A stretch of 64,000 nt of DNA from positions 75,627,598 to 75,691,597 of the forward strand of contig CM055092.1 of the NCBI GenBank assembly GCA_029204225.1, in the 5' to 3' direction. This document shows, piece after piece, positions 50,996 through 62,188 of this stretch. This stretch comes from Diphasiastrum complanatum (Eukaryota > Streptophyta > Lycopodiopsida > Lycopodiales > Lycopodiaceae). Below the pieces are notes generated by a model that saw only the letters and a program-made list of their open reading frames with translations, was not told where the DNA came from and made no database searches. The position numbers were made by a program, and so were the translations under genes. Numbering within the stretch: position 1 is the stretch's first letter; each line of letters begins with the position of its first letter.

Positions 50996-52926
50996 TCACA
51001 TCTGACTCTGCAAGTCAGATCCGCAACGCCTATCTCCAGTAAGAGGTTCTGACAATGATGCATTATAACGACACACACGTGCATCCCTGAACACATGGCC
51101 CGGCTTGCAGAAGTAACCACTATCGGGAGCACAATGGCGATCTTCTGAACATATGCATAGACCTTCCAATGCACAATTGTCTTTCAAGATGGACACTCCT
51201 TCAGGAACAATGCCCAGAACTGCGTCTGACCACTCACTTGAGAATAATGCTTGTGGATCGAAGCGTCTTCTCACATCCAGAAACTTGGGCAGATCTGGAT
51301 ACTTGCTGGTTACATTTTCAAAACCCAGGTTTCTGTTTTTGCCCCAGTGCGGCAGGCCTTTGTATTTGAACAATGCCATTTGCTCTATCTCCTCAAGCAC
51401 ATCCTCGTTCAGCCTCGGAGTAGTAGCTTTATCGGAACGGTAATATGTGATATCGATATCCACCACATCTTCTGTTTTTCCCAGATAGGCAGTTGATTTC
51501 TTGACATAACGCATGAAGAATCCGGAGTAAAGATCTACTCCACAAAGGCTGCTTGGATCGGCATCTCGAAGCTTTTTCACATCACTAATGAAGCTGGATA
51601 TTTGTGAGATAGAGATCGACACTGCCGTCTGATGAAAGAAGAGTCCTTTGACTCGGGGATCCCAGGCACATACCAGCTCCGGTGGATTCTCATCCGGAGC
51701 GTTCTGGCAGTTTCCAGCCGTTTGTATAAGATTCTGATATCCAATCACGGGGTAACCAGTGAAGACAAAATCATTGTTTTTAAGGCCAGCGCCTAATTCA
51801 ACGAATAGCGCTACTTGTGCTTCTGCAAGTTTGCATTTGAGGTCAGCATTCATTGTCTCCTCGGATACTTCTTCTGTTATTTCGAACAAGAACAAATTAG
51901 CACGAGCTGCTTGCCGATACGAAAATTGATCTGAAAAGCATGATTCAATAGCAAGAACAAGGACCGACTAAATAGCTAGTAAATTATACCAGCTGATCGC
52001 CGTAGTTCCGCAAAAACCGAACTAGTTTGCCTGAACCCGATGAAATCATTAACGCCATCTCCCCGTGTGGTGTTCACTGCACGATTATCCACTCGATAGA
52101 TAGCCTTGCCCATTGATGGATACCACAGGACATCGCCAAATTCGTTCTGAAGTCCGAAGGGAGCGATGTTATCCTCTAGACCATCATCCGAGGTGAAGTT
52201 GTTTGTCACCGAGCGCTTAAACAAAGGCTGCAGGGTCAAGGTCACCTGAGAGATGACGCCCAGCACCCCAAACGACACTTTCGCAGCGTTCAGGTCCTCA
52301 TCGCCCTCAACTAGCTCTATAATCTTGGCAAATCCCTCTTCCGGAGATGCTGGAATGACTAGCCTCATCCCGATCACGTATTCATGCACTGCGCTGCCTC
52401 TTCCCCACAGTGAGCTTCCGTGTGCTCCCGTGCTCAAAAGCCCACCCACTGAAACGCCATCCCAGTATGGCGAGTGAGGCAGCGCCATCCCATGCGCGGC
52501 GATTCCATCAACGAGCTCTCGGAGCTCTACTCCGCTGTCCACTGTAGCAGTCAAGCTGGAGGTATTCACAGCAATGGTCCTAGCATAATCCCTCGTGCTG
52601 ATCAGCATCCCCTCGTCGCCTCCCGGGCAAACCAACTTCGGTATACTGTGTGAGTATTTGCTCACCACTTTGATCTTCGTATGGTTTTTGACTCCGTCTG
52701 CAACAGCGGCGACGAGCTCTTGCTCGGTGGTTGGATACAGCACCTTTGCTACCTTGCAAGTGCTTCGATCTGGCCACACACCATAGGTGCTTGAGACTGT
52801 ACAGCCATATCCACTAGTGCTAAGGCATTCTACAGGAGGAGGCGGTGCTGTATGAGCGACTTGCAACAAGGGAAGGATCCATAGTCCCAGGTGGGTGAGC
52901 AAAATTGAGATACGCTTGGAATTCAT
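50996..52926 (-). CDS. L-gulono-1,4-lactone oxidase-like FAD enzyme, 2 exons
   Basis: A flavoprotein of the vanillyl-alcohol oxidase superfamily, plant GulLO branch. Family members oxidise L-gulono-1,4-lactone to ascorbate in an alternative vitamin C route, although several plant members have weak or unproven activity. Exon 1 is 51990-52926 and exon 2 is 50996-51930, joined in phase 1 at a GT-AG intron (51931-51989, only 59 nt). The product is 623 residues. Residues 1-26 form a likely secretion signal ending LLQVAHTA. The PCMH-type FAD domain covers about 50-230 and includes LPHSPYWDGVSVGG and LLSTGAHGSSLWGRGS. The sugar-oxidase C-terminal half has LVCAWDPRVKG, VDIDITYYRS and HWGKN (507-511). 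A Cys-rich tail follows (CALEGLCICSEDRHCAP). The usual family length is about 570-600, so this is slightly long. No lesion is visible. Confidence 0.93.
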
Positions 52927-53439
52927 TTCAATAGACTCACAGCGCCATGCAGAGCTACGGATTCCAGTTTAGTTAGTACTGAAGTTGCAAGATTCATATG
53001 AGTCAGATTAAGAGCTATATACATAATCTATCGAGAGGATTAATTAGCCATATATCGGTGTTCAGGATCATGACCCCAGATTTGAGCAGCCTTGTATATT
53101 TATCCTGACGTGTTTTGCTAATGCCATGGTTGTTGTTAAAGTAGTCCTTGGAACACGTTTCTATAAAGTGATATTATATACACCTGAAGGAGAGTTAGAT
53201 GCCTAGCGGTATTCTCCAGGAGCAGATCAACTACGACTTTGCAACTGCATGTTTTCCACACGGCTATAACAGCTGAAAAAATTCACACGATTGTCCAAGA
53301 GCCATAATAAGGAGCTTTCAAGGCTCCTTGAGATTGTGTACAACACGGCTGAGGCAATATGTAGTTTATCTTTCAAATCCTGCTACAAGGCACCAATTAA
53401 ATTTGGCAGAACGTGGATGTGGAAAAATCTAGTCCTGCA
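52927..53439. other. Upstream region of the oxidase gene
   Basis: Non-coding. It contains the possible TATA box and presumably the promoter. No repeat shared with the rest of the window was noticed here. The TIR element begins at 53445. Confidence 0.5.
53014..53023 (-). promoter_or_regulatory. Possible TATA box of the oxidase gene
   Basis: The minus strand reads TGTATATAGC about 90 nt upstream of the ATG at 52924-52926. The position and sequence suit a TATA box with a short leader, but AT-rich intergenic DNA makes chance matches likely. Confidence 0.3.
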
Positions 53440-53444
53440 CGTGA

Positions 53445-55004
53445 TCAACAACCCACCTCACCATACCACTTCGATCATAGCGTCTTCTTCTGGCCATTGA
53501 ACTTCGATAGCGTCTTCTTCTGGCCATCGCAAGTTATCGGCACGATAGAATCGTGTGACAACTCGCCATTGAAGGTATATCCATGGAGCATGCATGATAA
53601 AGAACCTTTGTTGCTACATGCTGCCTATGCACCAACCATCGTTTATCACTAGTTCTTCTTCAATTTCTAAAGTGCATTATATCCCTGTCATAGGGACTAA
53701 AGTGAGGAAGATTAAAATATAAAACAATCATATAAAATTAACAAACCTTAACATCTTCCAAATTCAATGGTTGACTTTCTTTTTTTTCGTCCAAACTTTT
53801 ACAAATGATTTTCAACAATGCGTCTTTCACGCATCTTTTGCCCATCACACTTGACGCATGTGCACCATATTTATTTTGAAAATAATTTTTCTACGAGAAA
53901 CAAAAATCAAGTACATGTCACTTTAGCACAATATACTAACTTATAATAACAAAGTTTTTATAAACAAGAAAACATGCATGTTTATTACTTACCCTGTTAA
54001 TTTGAGTAGTGTCTTCATCGCTAGACTGATCTGAATGTAATTCATCTCGTTGTGATAAACTGCATATATGCACAAAACACAAATAGCATAAAATTATTGT
54101 ATGATTCCAATGTTTTAATTTTTAGATAGTACTACTTCTTATACATTGTGGCTTATATGATTCTTTTGCATCTTGGTGCAGTCTCAAGCTCTACACGCAT
54201 ATCTCTCTCGGATAGACGTCGGACACATGTCGAACACATGTCGGACATTTTTTTTATCATTCTGTTAACAGACGTCGGATTCCGACAACTTTTTGGGGTG
54301 TTTTAAAGTCGTTGGATTCCGACGACCTTATAGCGACATATTTTTCCGACGTCCGCGACGAATTAAAAAAAAATTAAGCTCACGATTCACGTCGCAAAAC
54401 ACATCGCAAATCGCGGGGTGTGTTGTTGTGAATCAACTTTCCATGCACGCAATCTATTTCATCCATAGACCAAGGTCCAAACCTAACATTGACTTTTCTT
54501 TTAAACTCCATTACATTGACTTTTCTTTTAAACTACATTGACCGACCTCCATAGTGATTTCTTTGCAATGCAAGGGCTCTTTGCAGCTTGTAAAAATTCG
54601 GGTATGCTAGGATTTATGCTGTCTACGGAAGAAGGTATAACCTCAAACAATCGAAAAAATTGAGATTGACTGAAATCTGCTTGCTGATATGATCGGAGAA
54701 AGCTGTGGCTTTCAGAACATGCAAGCATCAACGAAAAAATCGAGTTTCCGTAATCTAATACAATTTACAAATTGAAGAAGAACTACAGTGATAAACGATG
54801 GTTGGTGCAGCACGTTGCTGCGTAGGCAGCATGTGGCATTAACGTAGCAACAAAGGTTCTTTATCATGCTCGATGGATATACCTTCAATGGCGAGTTGTC
54901 ACACGATTATATCGTGCCGATAACTTGCGATTATAGCCGCTAGCAAGAAGTTCAATGGCCAGAAGAAGACGCCATCAAAGTGGAATGGTGAGGTGGGTTG
55001 TTGA
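53445..55004. mobile_element. Non-autonomous DNA transposon with ~230-bp terminal inverted repeats
   Basis: The left end (53445 to about 53671) and right end (about 54766-55004) are inverted copies along some 230 bp with a few indels. The termini TCAACAACCC and GGGTTGTTGA are perfect, and CGTGA flanks both sides (53440-53444 and 55005-55009). The 1.1-kb interior has no transposase. It includes a patch at 54210-54370 rich in GACGTCGGA / TCCGACGAC words, perhaps a second, nested element. TIRs of this length recall Mutator-like elements, but those normally make 9-bp duplications, so the superfamily is open. The left TIR has an internal duplication of TAGCGTCTTCTTCTGGCCAT. Confidence 0.8.
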
Positions 55005-55980
55005 CGTGAGGTGTTGGTGTCTGAAAGCCAAGGTCATGCACTGTTGAATCAAATTCTGAATTCCAAGCTTTGGCTGACTGTTTCAGCCCATGGATTGCCT
55101 TTTTGAGCCTGCACACCTTTCTCCATTTTTGTGGGCATATGAACATTGGTGGCTGCTTCATGTATATTTCCTCTTTTAGCTTCCCATTTAGAAAGGCCGT
55201 ATCAACGTCCATATGCTCTATCTCGAAGTCCTCCATTGCTGCCAAGGCTATGACAGTCCTAAAACTGTCCATGTGTACCACAAGAGAGAAAGTCTTGTCA
55301 AAGTCTACTCCCGTTACTTGGGTGAAGCCTTTTGCGACCAATCTTGCTTTATGTCTTTCTAGTTCTCCTTCTGAGCTGAATTTCTTCTTGAACACCCATT
55401 TGCAATCTACAGCATTTTTATTGGGTGGTAGGTCCACGAGCTCCGAAACTTCATTTTCCTTCTGAGATTTCAGCTCCACTTTTGCTGCCTCTTCCCATTT
55501 GTGAGCCTCAAGACCAACAAGTGTTTCCTCAATGGTTTTTGGCTCATCATCAGAGGCAAGGCAACACCATTCTGTGTGATTTGTCTCCAGGCTCTCCATG
55601 TTGTTTACCTCGAGGTTCTCCAACAATTTTAAAGTGGGCTTCCGGATTCTCGGTGGAAGGATCTTTTCTTCTTGCTGAACTGGAACATGTTCTATGTGTG
55701 GCTTTGGTTCTCCCTCTTCTTCGTGACCTGATTCAGCTGCATCATTCTCAATTGTTCCTTTTTCTTCAAAATGAGGAACCAATTCTATAGGCAAAGGATC
55801 AGCTATTAGTTGTTGATCACTTATAAATTCAGCATTTTCTCCTTTTCCTGGGAAGGACATCTCATCAAATTTCACATCTGAGCTGATGAATATTTTCCCT
55901 TTGTTAAGCTCCCAACATTTGTAGGCTTTGCGATCCGTGGCATAACCCACAAACCAGCACTCATGCTTTTATCATCAAAC
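54990..55980 (-). pseudogene. Copia RT, N-terminal half
   Basis: Minus strand: GYATDRKAYKCWELNKGKIF and SSDVKFDE (integrase to RT linker), then an acidic hinge. RT begins with WEEAAKVELKSQKENEV and DCKWVFKKKFSSEGELERHK, followed by RLVAKGFTQVTGVDFDKTFS, IEHMDVDTAFLNGKLKEEIY and IHGLKQSAKAWNSEFD. It is open for about 310 codons and then runs into the TIR. Without the catalytic YVDD box it cannot act. Confidence 0.88.
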
Positions 55981-56840
55981 TTTTTTCTGATTTCCTTTGG
56001 GATCTGTACATATTAAATGCACCCGAAGATATGAAGCCCAGATAGGCAAGGTTTTCTTCCGCTCCATACTTCATGTGGAATAGAGTTTGGAACTACGACT
56101 GTGGGCAATTTATTTTGCAGGTAGACTGTTGTGGCAATTGGTTGTTTCCAAAATTCCTTGCTGAGGTTTCCTCCACTCAGTAAGCTTCTTGTTGCTTCAC
56201 AAATTGTTCTATTTTTCCTCTCAGCAACCCCGTTATGCTGTGGAGTGTATCGTGTAGTTAGCTACCTCTCTATGCCTTCTTGAATGCATAATTCTTTGAA
56301 CAAGTTGCTCATGTATTCTCCTCCCCCGTCTGTCCTCAACTTCTTGATCTTGTGGCCAGTCTGATTTTTAGCTTGTGCCTTGAATGTCTTGAAGGCATCC
56401 AATGCTTGACTCTTCCTTTGAAAAAAGAAGAGTGATGTTCTTCTACTCATGTTGTCAATGAAAGTTAAGAAATAATTTGCTCCAATGTGGCCTATTACTT
56501 CCATAGGCCCACATATATCTGAGTGCACAAGCTCCAACAAGGTGTTGGCTCTCGTTCCCAAAGCTATGTATGATTTTCTGGAATGCTTGCCAAGCATACA
56601 AGCTTCACAAATTCTCCGGTTTTCTTTCCAATCCAACATTGGTATTCTGTTAGCAAGCTTTCTTTGTTGCAGCAACTCCATAGTTTTGAAATTCACATGG
56701 CCAAGTCTTTTGTGCCATAAAAGCTCTTGACTCTCCTTGGAAAGTAAGGCTTGAGAGCTTATCGGTATTTCAAGCTCGTAAAGGTTCCCAATGTGTTTGC
56801 CTTGGGCTACCTTTTCTCCAATCACTCTTATACCATTATT
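55980..56840 (-). pseudogene. Copia pre-integrase and integrase core
   Basis: Minus strand: LLWHKRLGHVNFKTMELLQQ and CEACMLGKHSRKSY (HHCC domain), VHSDICGPMEVIGHIGANYF (first Asp) and LRTDGGGEYMSNLF (second Asp). After an in-frame TAG at about 56262 comes TRYTPQHNGVAERKNRT (Glu). The C-terminal part (LQNKLPTVVVPNSIPHEVW) continues to about 55980 with further breaks. The stop sits just before the third catalytic residue. Confidence 0.87.
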
Positions 56841-57075
56841 GTAGAAGGTAACTTTCTGCCCATCGAAAATACAGATCAGTCCAGAATCAGCTATACGTGA
56901 GACTGATAGTAAGTTTTTCCTTAGACTAGTCCAGCTATTTCATTTGTTTCCCCATCCATTAGAGGTAGATGGAATGTTCCCATCGCATCAATTGGGGCTT
57001 TAGCATCAGTGCCCAATTGGACTCCACCGATTCTTCCCTTTTCGCAGTGGGTCAAGAGCTCCTTGTCATTCACCA

Positions 57076-58034
57076 TCACAACATAGTCTTTGCTTGAGAT
57101 GCATATGCAATTTCTTCACTCATATAGGTTTCTTCAGTAATGGAGGAACCCTCAACTTCATTAAAAGCCTCGACCTCATTGGCTTCCTTTTGAGCTTCTT
57201 GCGCCTTCTTCTTCCGACAATATCTTTCACAGTGCCCAAACTTCAAGCAGAAATGACACTGGTTTGGTTGGATTTCTTGGGCATTTTGCTGCTGTTGATG
57301 ACTTCCCTGTTCCTTTGCTTGATAAGAAGGATTTTCCTGAGTCTGAAACGCTTTCATTTGGTGTATTTCTGCTTTCCTTTAGTGAGGTATGCTTGCTCAG
57401 GAATTGGTCTTTCTTCACGTTCTTTGCTCATTTTCTGCAGGTCCAGCACTATCCCCACAATCGAATTCCATGAGTCTCCTTTCTTAGTAGCCATCAGCAT
57501 GTGTATAGTGTTCTCCCGTGACTTGGGTAGAGATCTATAAAGTCTTAGCTTCTTCTGGGAATCATTCAATGCGCATTCTGTTCCAATGCTTGCAAGCATT
57601 GCAAACAGTTGTTCCATTCTGCTGATGTGGTCTTGAAGATTCCCTCCCTGTTGAAGGCGCAAATTGTCCAGCTCTAATTTGAGGCTCCTAACCTCCATCT
57701 CAGACTACACTCCAAATCTCTGTTTGATAGTATCCCACAGGTGCTTACTTCCTTTGTTCAGATCGTTGGTGAACATCTGCAATACAGGCTTTGTTAGGCA
57801 CATAGCTATTCAAGCAAGTGTATGGTTATCTTTTCGTTTCCATTCAAGAAGAGCCTTCTGTTGTGCTTCGTGCCTTCCGTCTGTCACCATCGGTTGCCTT
57901 TCATTGCCATCGATTATCTCATACACGAGTTTGTCTCTCAGGTAGAGGCCCATCATCTGGCTCCATTCTTCGCATCCCTTTCCATTGAATGGCTCAGGTT
58001 TCAAGCTCATAAAGCTTGATGATACTCCTGCCAT
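57076..58034 (-). pseudogene. Copia gag
   Basis: Starts at 58034 with MAGVSSSFMSLKPEPFNGKG. A frame break follows at about 57800 (after NHTLA). It continues with VRSLKLELDNLRLQQGG, NLQDHISRMEQLFAMLASIG and LRLYRSLPKSRENTIHMLMA, then a frame change near 57355 and the zinc knuckle CHFCLKFGHCERYC (CX2CX4HX4C). The protease region between 57070 and 56830 is decayed. Confidence 0.85.
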
Positions 58035-58160
58035 GGTTTCTATTAACAGGTTTAGAACTGCAAGGTCTTCTCAGTGCCCACAAGAAGCTATGAACTCCCA
58101 CAATCACGATCAACAGCCTGTTCTCAATTCTGATCTTTTGCCTAGGCCCTCAGGAAAGCT

Positions 58161-58173
58161 GGCTCTGATAGCA
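58161..58173 (-). promoter_or_regulatory. Primer-binding site of the truncated Copia element
   Basis: The minus strand reads TGCTATCAGAGCC, a common variant of the initiator-methionine tRNA site, directly after the 5' LTR. Confidence 0.85.
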
Positions 58174-58605
58174 TGTTTTATATTTCTGATTACTGATGAC
58201 AGGAAACAAGTCATGCAAGCATCTCATTCACTATGGGAAATAGATAGAGCAAATAAACACACAGGTTCTGCTCATAGAATGAAGAACTGATATATATTCA
58301 ACCTGAAATGAAGTAAGCCAGGGAAACAATATGAAAGAACAACAGATCAGCTCAAAGCTGTCTCAAACAGATAAGATGGCTAAAAGCAAAAGACACACAC
58401 ACACAACGTAAAGCTATTCTAATATATGCTAATGCAGTCCTTATCCCTATTTGCTACTGTGGCTGCCTATGCAGTCCCTAATTTGGGATGATGTCCTCTA
58501 TTTCAGCTTACTAACTTTACCTAACTACTATTCGCACTATGCCACAAAATTAACTTCTAAGTATGCGGCGTGACTGTAGGAGTCATTGCTTGAGAATTCT
58601 CAACA
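58174..58605 (-). repeat. 5' LTR of the truncated Copia element
   Basis: On the minus strand it starts TGTTGAGAATTCTC and ends TATAAAACA. It is 432 bp with proper TG...CA ends, next to the primer site. No second copy is present in the window. A (CA)-rich patch lies at 58390-58406. Confidence 0.8.
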
Positions 58606-58945
58606 ACAATAGCTACTATGACACGAATATCATACGGTAGCCTTTACGCTTACTTTATTTGAAATGAGCAAAAAATGTGCTGCATCAAAGTGTGCTTGCA
58701 TCTATTGTTGCATCAAGTGCATTATTTGCATCATCTCTCTTTTGTAGACGTAAATCTTATTACAAGAATTGATTAAAAGAATGATTTAGTTCCCCAATTG
58801 CAAGCCTTGTTGTAGTTATATGTCAATGTCTTCCAAGTTGTCCACATGATCCTCGTTAGAGATGCCATCTTTGGGTGGTTGCTTATAGCTCGTAATATGT
58901 TCGTAATGCATCATAATAGATCTACTTACGTCTTTCCGAAATTGA
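58606..58945 (-). repeat. LTR fragment, inverted relative to 49749-50260
   Basis: Read on the minus strand it follows the middle and right parts of the LTR at 49749-50260, ending TAGCTATTGT. The truncated Copia element begins exactly at this end, so that element inserted into or next to the older LTR. A few small deletions separate the copies. Confidence 0.75.
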
Positions 58946-59119
58946 CATACAAAATCATGAATCAAGATACATATTATCATGAGCTTGCAAAGTTAAATCA
59001 CATGCAATGGTTGCTTTTCGATGACGTGATGCACAGAAAACAAACAAACACAACAATTAAAATTCACTTATTTTTTTAAAAGAGGCGCTAGACATTACTT
59101 TGCTTCTTCTTGTTATTAC

Positions 59120-59440
59120 AGATATAACATAAGATTTAGAACTTGTAGTATTTGATGAAGTTTCTTTAATTGGCGAAAAAACTTTCAGATTTATATATCA
59201 GAGACTTCGAACTATCAAACACAATCCTTCACAATTTTTTGGTGGCGTTGATGTTATAATGTGGGGCGATCTATTCCAAACAGCTCATGTCCGAGACTTT
59301 GGATCTTTAAACAATCTGAACAAAATTTGGTTGCACTTAATAATTCATCTTGGAACACCATGTTCAAGGGTTATGAACTTCAACAAGTAATGCGACAACA
59401 AGATATAGAATTTCATAAATATTTTAAACAAAATTAGAGA
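59120..59440 (+). pseudogene. Helitron PIF1-type helicase fragment
   Basis: Plus strand: LVVFDEVSLIGEKTFRFIYQ (Walker B), TIKHNPSQFFGGVDVIMWGD and LFQTAHVRD. After a frame change follow SSWNTMFKGYELQQVMRQQD and IEFHKYFKQN, matching the segment of plant PIF1/Helitron helicases with the LxxxMRQ motif. The ATP-binding loop and the C-terminal motifs are absent. It is a short captured or decayed fragment, opposite in strand to the 6.5-kb helicase and not a copy of it. Confidence 0.8.
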
Positions 59441-60447
59441 AACCACACATACATCTACGAATATTGATTGACATTGGGAAAGATGACCTGATTCCTACAG
59501 ATGATCTAGTTCTATTGGAGGATTTGACTACTTTTATACCCCATGAACCGGAACGGCCAAAGAGGGAAACTAGAAATCGGAGACCCCACACATCAAATCA
59601 GAAGCTAGGTGTCAACCTTTCAATATTCATGCAATCCCAAGAACATATATAATAAATATTTGAAAAAGCGCAAAAAAAAAAAAACAAGAAGCAATAACTA
59701 GAAAAAAAAAACCCCCAAAAATAGCCAATATATTTATAAATGCCACGTGTGTTAATCTCAAGAAAATAAGAAATAAACTAAAATAAAACATCTATTTATG
59801 TCATTTAAATTAAAACCAAAACACAGTTACCACATCAATGTTTGATATATTGCTAAGTCTTCCTTGCAAAACAAGGCAGGGCCAAAAAAAAGTTTTCCCC
59901 AACCAATGCACTGGCCCTCCTGAATCCTAGGACGTGATTGCGATCCGTTGGAGTCCCAATGTTCGAGAAAGCCGGCTTAATCGAATTAAAGAATGAAATC
60001 GGCATCTTTTCCCAAAAATTGGCATGGCAAAAATTGTACCTGATTTTTTATGTCATAAATCTTGGGTTTTATAGGGGAAAAGCGGCAACTAAAAGCTTGT
60101 CACTCAATAGAGGCGGAAGAACTTTTTCACATATCTATTTTTGGAGGGGGGTTTCCCGAACAATGGATCCGCCCCCGACTCACGTAGAACCCAAGAGTCG
60201 TTCAACCATAGATTTTTGACAAGAGCCGTTCAACCAAAGATTTTTGACCTTTATGCATGGGATGCTATTTTTGAAAGTCAGCAGTGCTTATTATTGCAAG
60301 CGGACATAACAAGCGCAGTTTATTATTGCAGGCAAAACTGGGTACGCAAGCTTGTTGCGGCCTGCATGCCATTTGGTGCTCGTAAATTGTATTCAACTAC
60401 CTTATTTCAATCCCAAAATATATACCACCTGAAACACTCCCATTTCA
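59441..60447. other. Unassigned
   Basis: A plus-strand open stretch at 59464-59652 (LIPTDDLVLLEDLTTFIPHE, then a basic ERPKRETRNRRP) resembles the acidic/basic linker seen before RT in Copia elements, but is too short to assign. The remainder has poly-A runs and no gene. Confidence 0.35.
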
Positions 60448-61411
60448 TTATTAGCAGGGCTGGCCGTTTATGAGTTAAAAACAGGCTCGTAATAAGCCAG
60501 AATGGGCTAACCGGAACACAAACAATGATTTCGAAACCTGATTAACTGATTTCAGAACTTGATACTCGATTCTCAATCACTCCCTAGTGTCCCCACTCAC
60601 ACTGCTCAATGCCATCAATCCCAAGTCTACGTAGGAGTCATGTCCGTCTGATCTGGCTATCCAGGGGAAGCTTCCCTGCTCTTCCTGCATCCAGCCTCCA
60701 CTGCGCACTATAAAACGCTGTCTGCCATACAATTTCAAGTACCAACAGCACTTGAATCTGAGAAGCTTGCATTGTAGTCTTTTTTGTTCACAGGAAGCAA
60801 GGAGGATCGTAGAACTATTGCAAGCAGGAAAGATGGTGGCCTTGAAAGGCCTGCTGGCTGAGCCTGAAATGGGCTCTGCTGGTAGTGCTTGCCACGCTCA
60901 CGTTGATTCCCAAAGACTTGATTATCGGTATTATGTAAGCGTGGGGCTCACGTGGGAATCAGAATGTCTTAAGCTTCCGGCTATTTTAGCCTTGCCTACC
61001 ACTTCTTTGTCAACCTAACATACATTTGCTTACCAGATTGAAAGAAACTGCGCATTGTAGACTCAGAAGACAATGAATGATTCTAATATAATGAATCACG
61101 GGACCTCAAAATCTCTGATCTCCTCTAATTCTTCTACTAATGTTACTGAAATCTAACTTTAATCAGAGGCTAGAAAACTGGAATTCTCATCAAAGCTCAC
61201 TTCCGTCGAAAAGTTCAACGTGAAGGAGGCCAATTCAGAGTGTTCGGAAGAAATCAAGATAGTGCTTCAGAGTGGAATAATCTGTTGTAGTTTAATACAA
61301 CTGCCGAGCCACATAAGTCTGAGCAGATCTGATCGAACACTTGATCAGCAGCGCACTGGGCAACTGAAGGCGCTCCACTGAAGAGAGCTGAAAGGCCAGC
61401 CCTGCTAATAA
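60448..61411. mobile_element. Element with 18-bp perfect inverted ends (TTATTAGCAGGGCTGGCC)
   Basis: 60448-60465 and 61394-61411 are perfect inverted copies of an 18-bp sequence bounding 964 bp. No transposase is seen. The CAGGGCTGGCC core resembles hAT-type ends, but no 8-bp target duplication is visible. Inside, a TATA-like CTATAAAAC (about 60708) precedes a short open stretch at 60752-61018 (EARRIVELLQAGKMVALKGL), which may be a captured exon of unknown origin. Confidence 0.6.
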
Positions 61412-61433
61412 CGAGAGGTAACGGTCCTGAGAA

Positions 61434-62154
61434 GGCCCGTTATCTATTACGTTATGGTCAACTGTTGCTGATTATTGGTTAGAATTAAACACATTAAATG
61501 CCATAATTTGCCTTACTATTTTTAGTAAGGCAGCTTTGAAGGGTGCAAGCATTTATACCTTTCAAAATTGAAAGGTGCATGCGTTCTTTGGTTGACTAGA
61601 CTGACTGCTCACCAGTCACTGTTGTCGTCGTGCCCTGGCTTGGCAGATTCCTTAACCTCTTCCATCCTTGTGGTTGTCAGAATTCTGCATCAGCAATGAT
61701 CAGAGTACACGTGCATTTGCTTCATCTGTTTACCTCCGCTTCGATTCTGGCATCTATCGAGAATCCTGCTGATTTTCTAATGTTCTAAATCTGGCCGCTG
61801 ACAGTTTTTCGTGAATCTTCCAGGCCTTCTGTCCATCTCCTGCACCAGTGACACCAGAGCTTCACGTTTTGGTTGTTGATAATAGCATTATCGATAGGAA
61901 GGTAAAAAGGCTTGTGAAGATCTCATCTGTTGAAGGCTTTTGTTGGTAATGGAGACACGGGCACTGTCTGCATTGTTTTCTTGCATCAACAAGATCCTGG
62001 TACGGCTGCCTCTACCCAACGCATTTTGCCTCAGCTCCGTGTGCGTTATCTCTATCTCTATCTCTCTCGCTCGCGCTCTCTCTCTCCCCCTCTCAATTTC
62101 TCTCTCTCAGATCTGTGAAGGGCACCATCTGACCATAACGTCAGATAACGGGCC
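61434..62154. mobile_element. TIR element M1 (GGCCCGTTATCT...)
   Basis: Starts GGCCCGTTATCTATTACGTT and ends in the inverse form, TGACCATAACGTCAGATAAC plus GGGCC, giving 25-27-bp imperfect inverted ends. The first 170 bp (ATGCCATAATTTGCCTTACT, AAAATTGAAAGGTG) match the start of M2. No ORF of note. A short CT tract occurs at 62045-62109. Confidence 0.6.
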
Positions 62155-62188
62155 CTTCAGGGCCCATTATCTAATACGTTATAGTCAG
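62129..62188. repeat. Large near-perfect hairpin at the M1/M2 junction
   Basis: The left arm 62129-62155 and right arm 62160-62188 are inverted copies (about 25 of 27 pairs, with a 2-nt bulge) around a TTCA loop. The arms are the adjoining ends of two TIR elements. Confidence 0.85.

Larger units (their letters stand above)
55010..58605 (-). mobile_element. Truncated Copia element (5' LTR to mid-RT)
   Basis: A minus-strand Copia with 5' LTR, primer site, gag, pre-integrase, integrase and the first half of RT. It breaks off within RT at about 55010, exactly where the TIR element begins. The YVDD box, RNase H, polypurine tract and 3' LTR are missing from the window. The sequence left of the TIR element is not RT, so the lost part was deleted, not merely split. 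Confidence 0.85.

Noticed and set aside
51153-51496. Plus-strand ORFs over the oxidase gene
   Set aside because: Antisense shadows of exon 2. The minus-strand frame carries all family motifs.
60752-61018. Small gene with a TATA-like box upstream
   Set aside because: An 88-codon open stretch with no recognisable domain or splice partner inside an inverted-repeat element. The TATA match alone is too weak, so it is mentioned only within the element.
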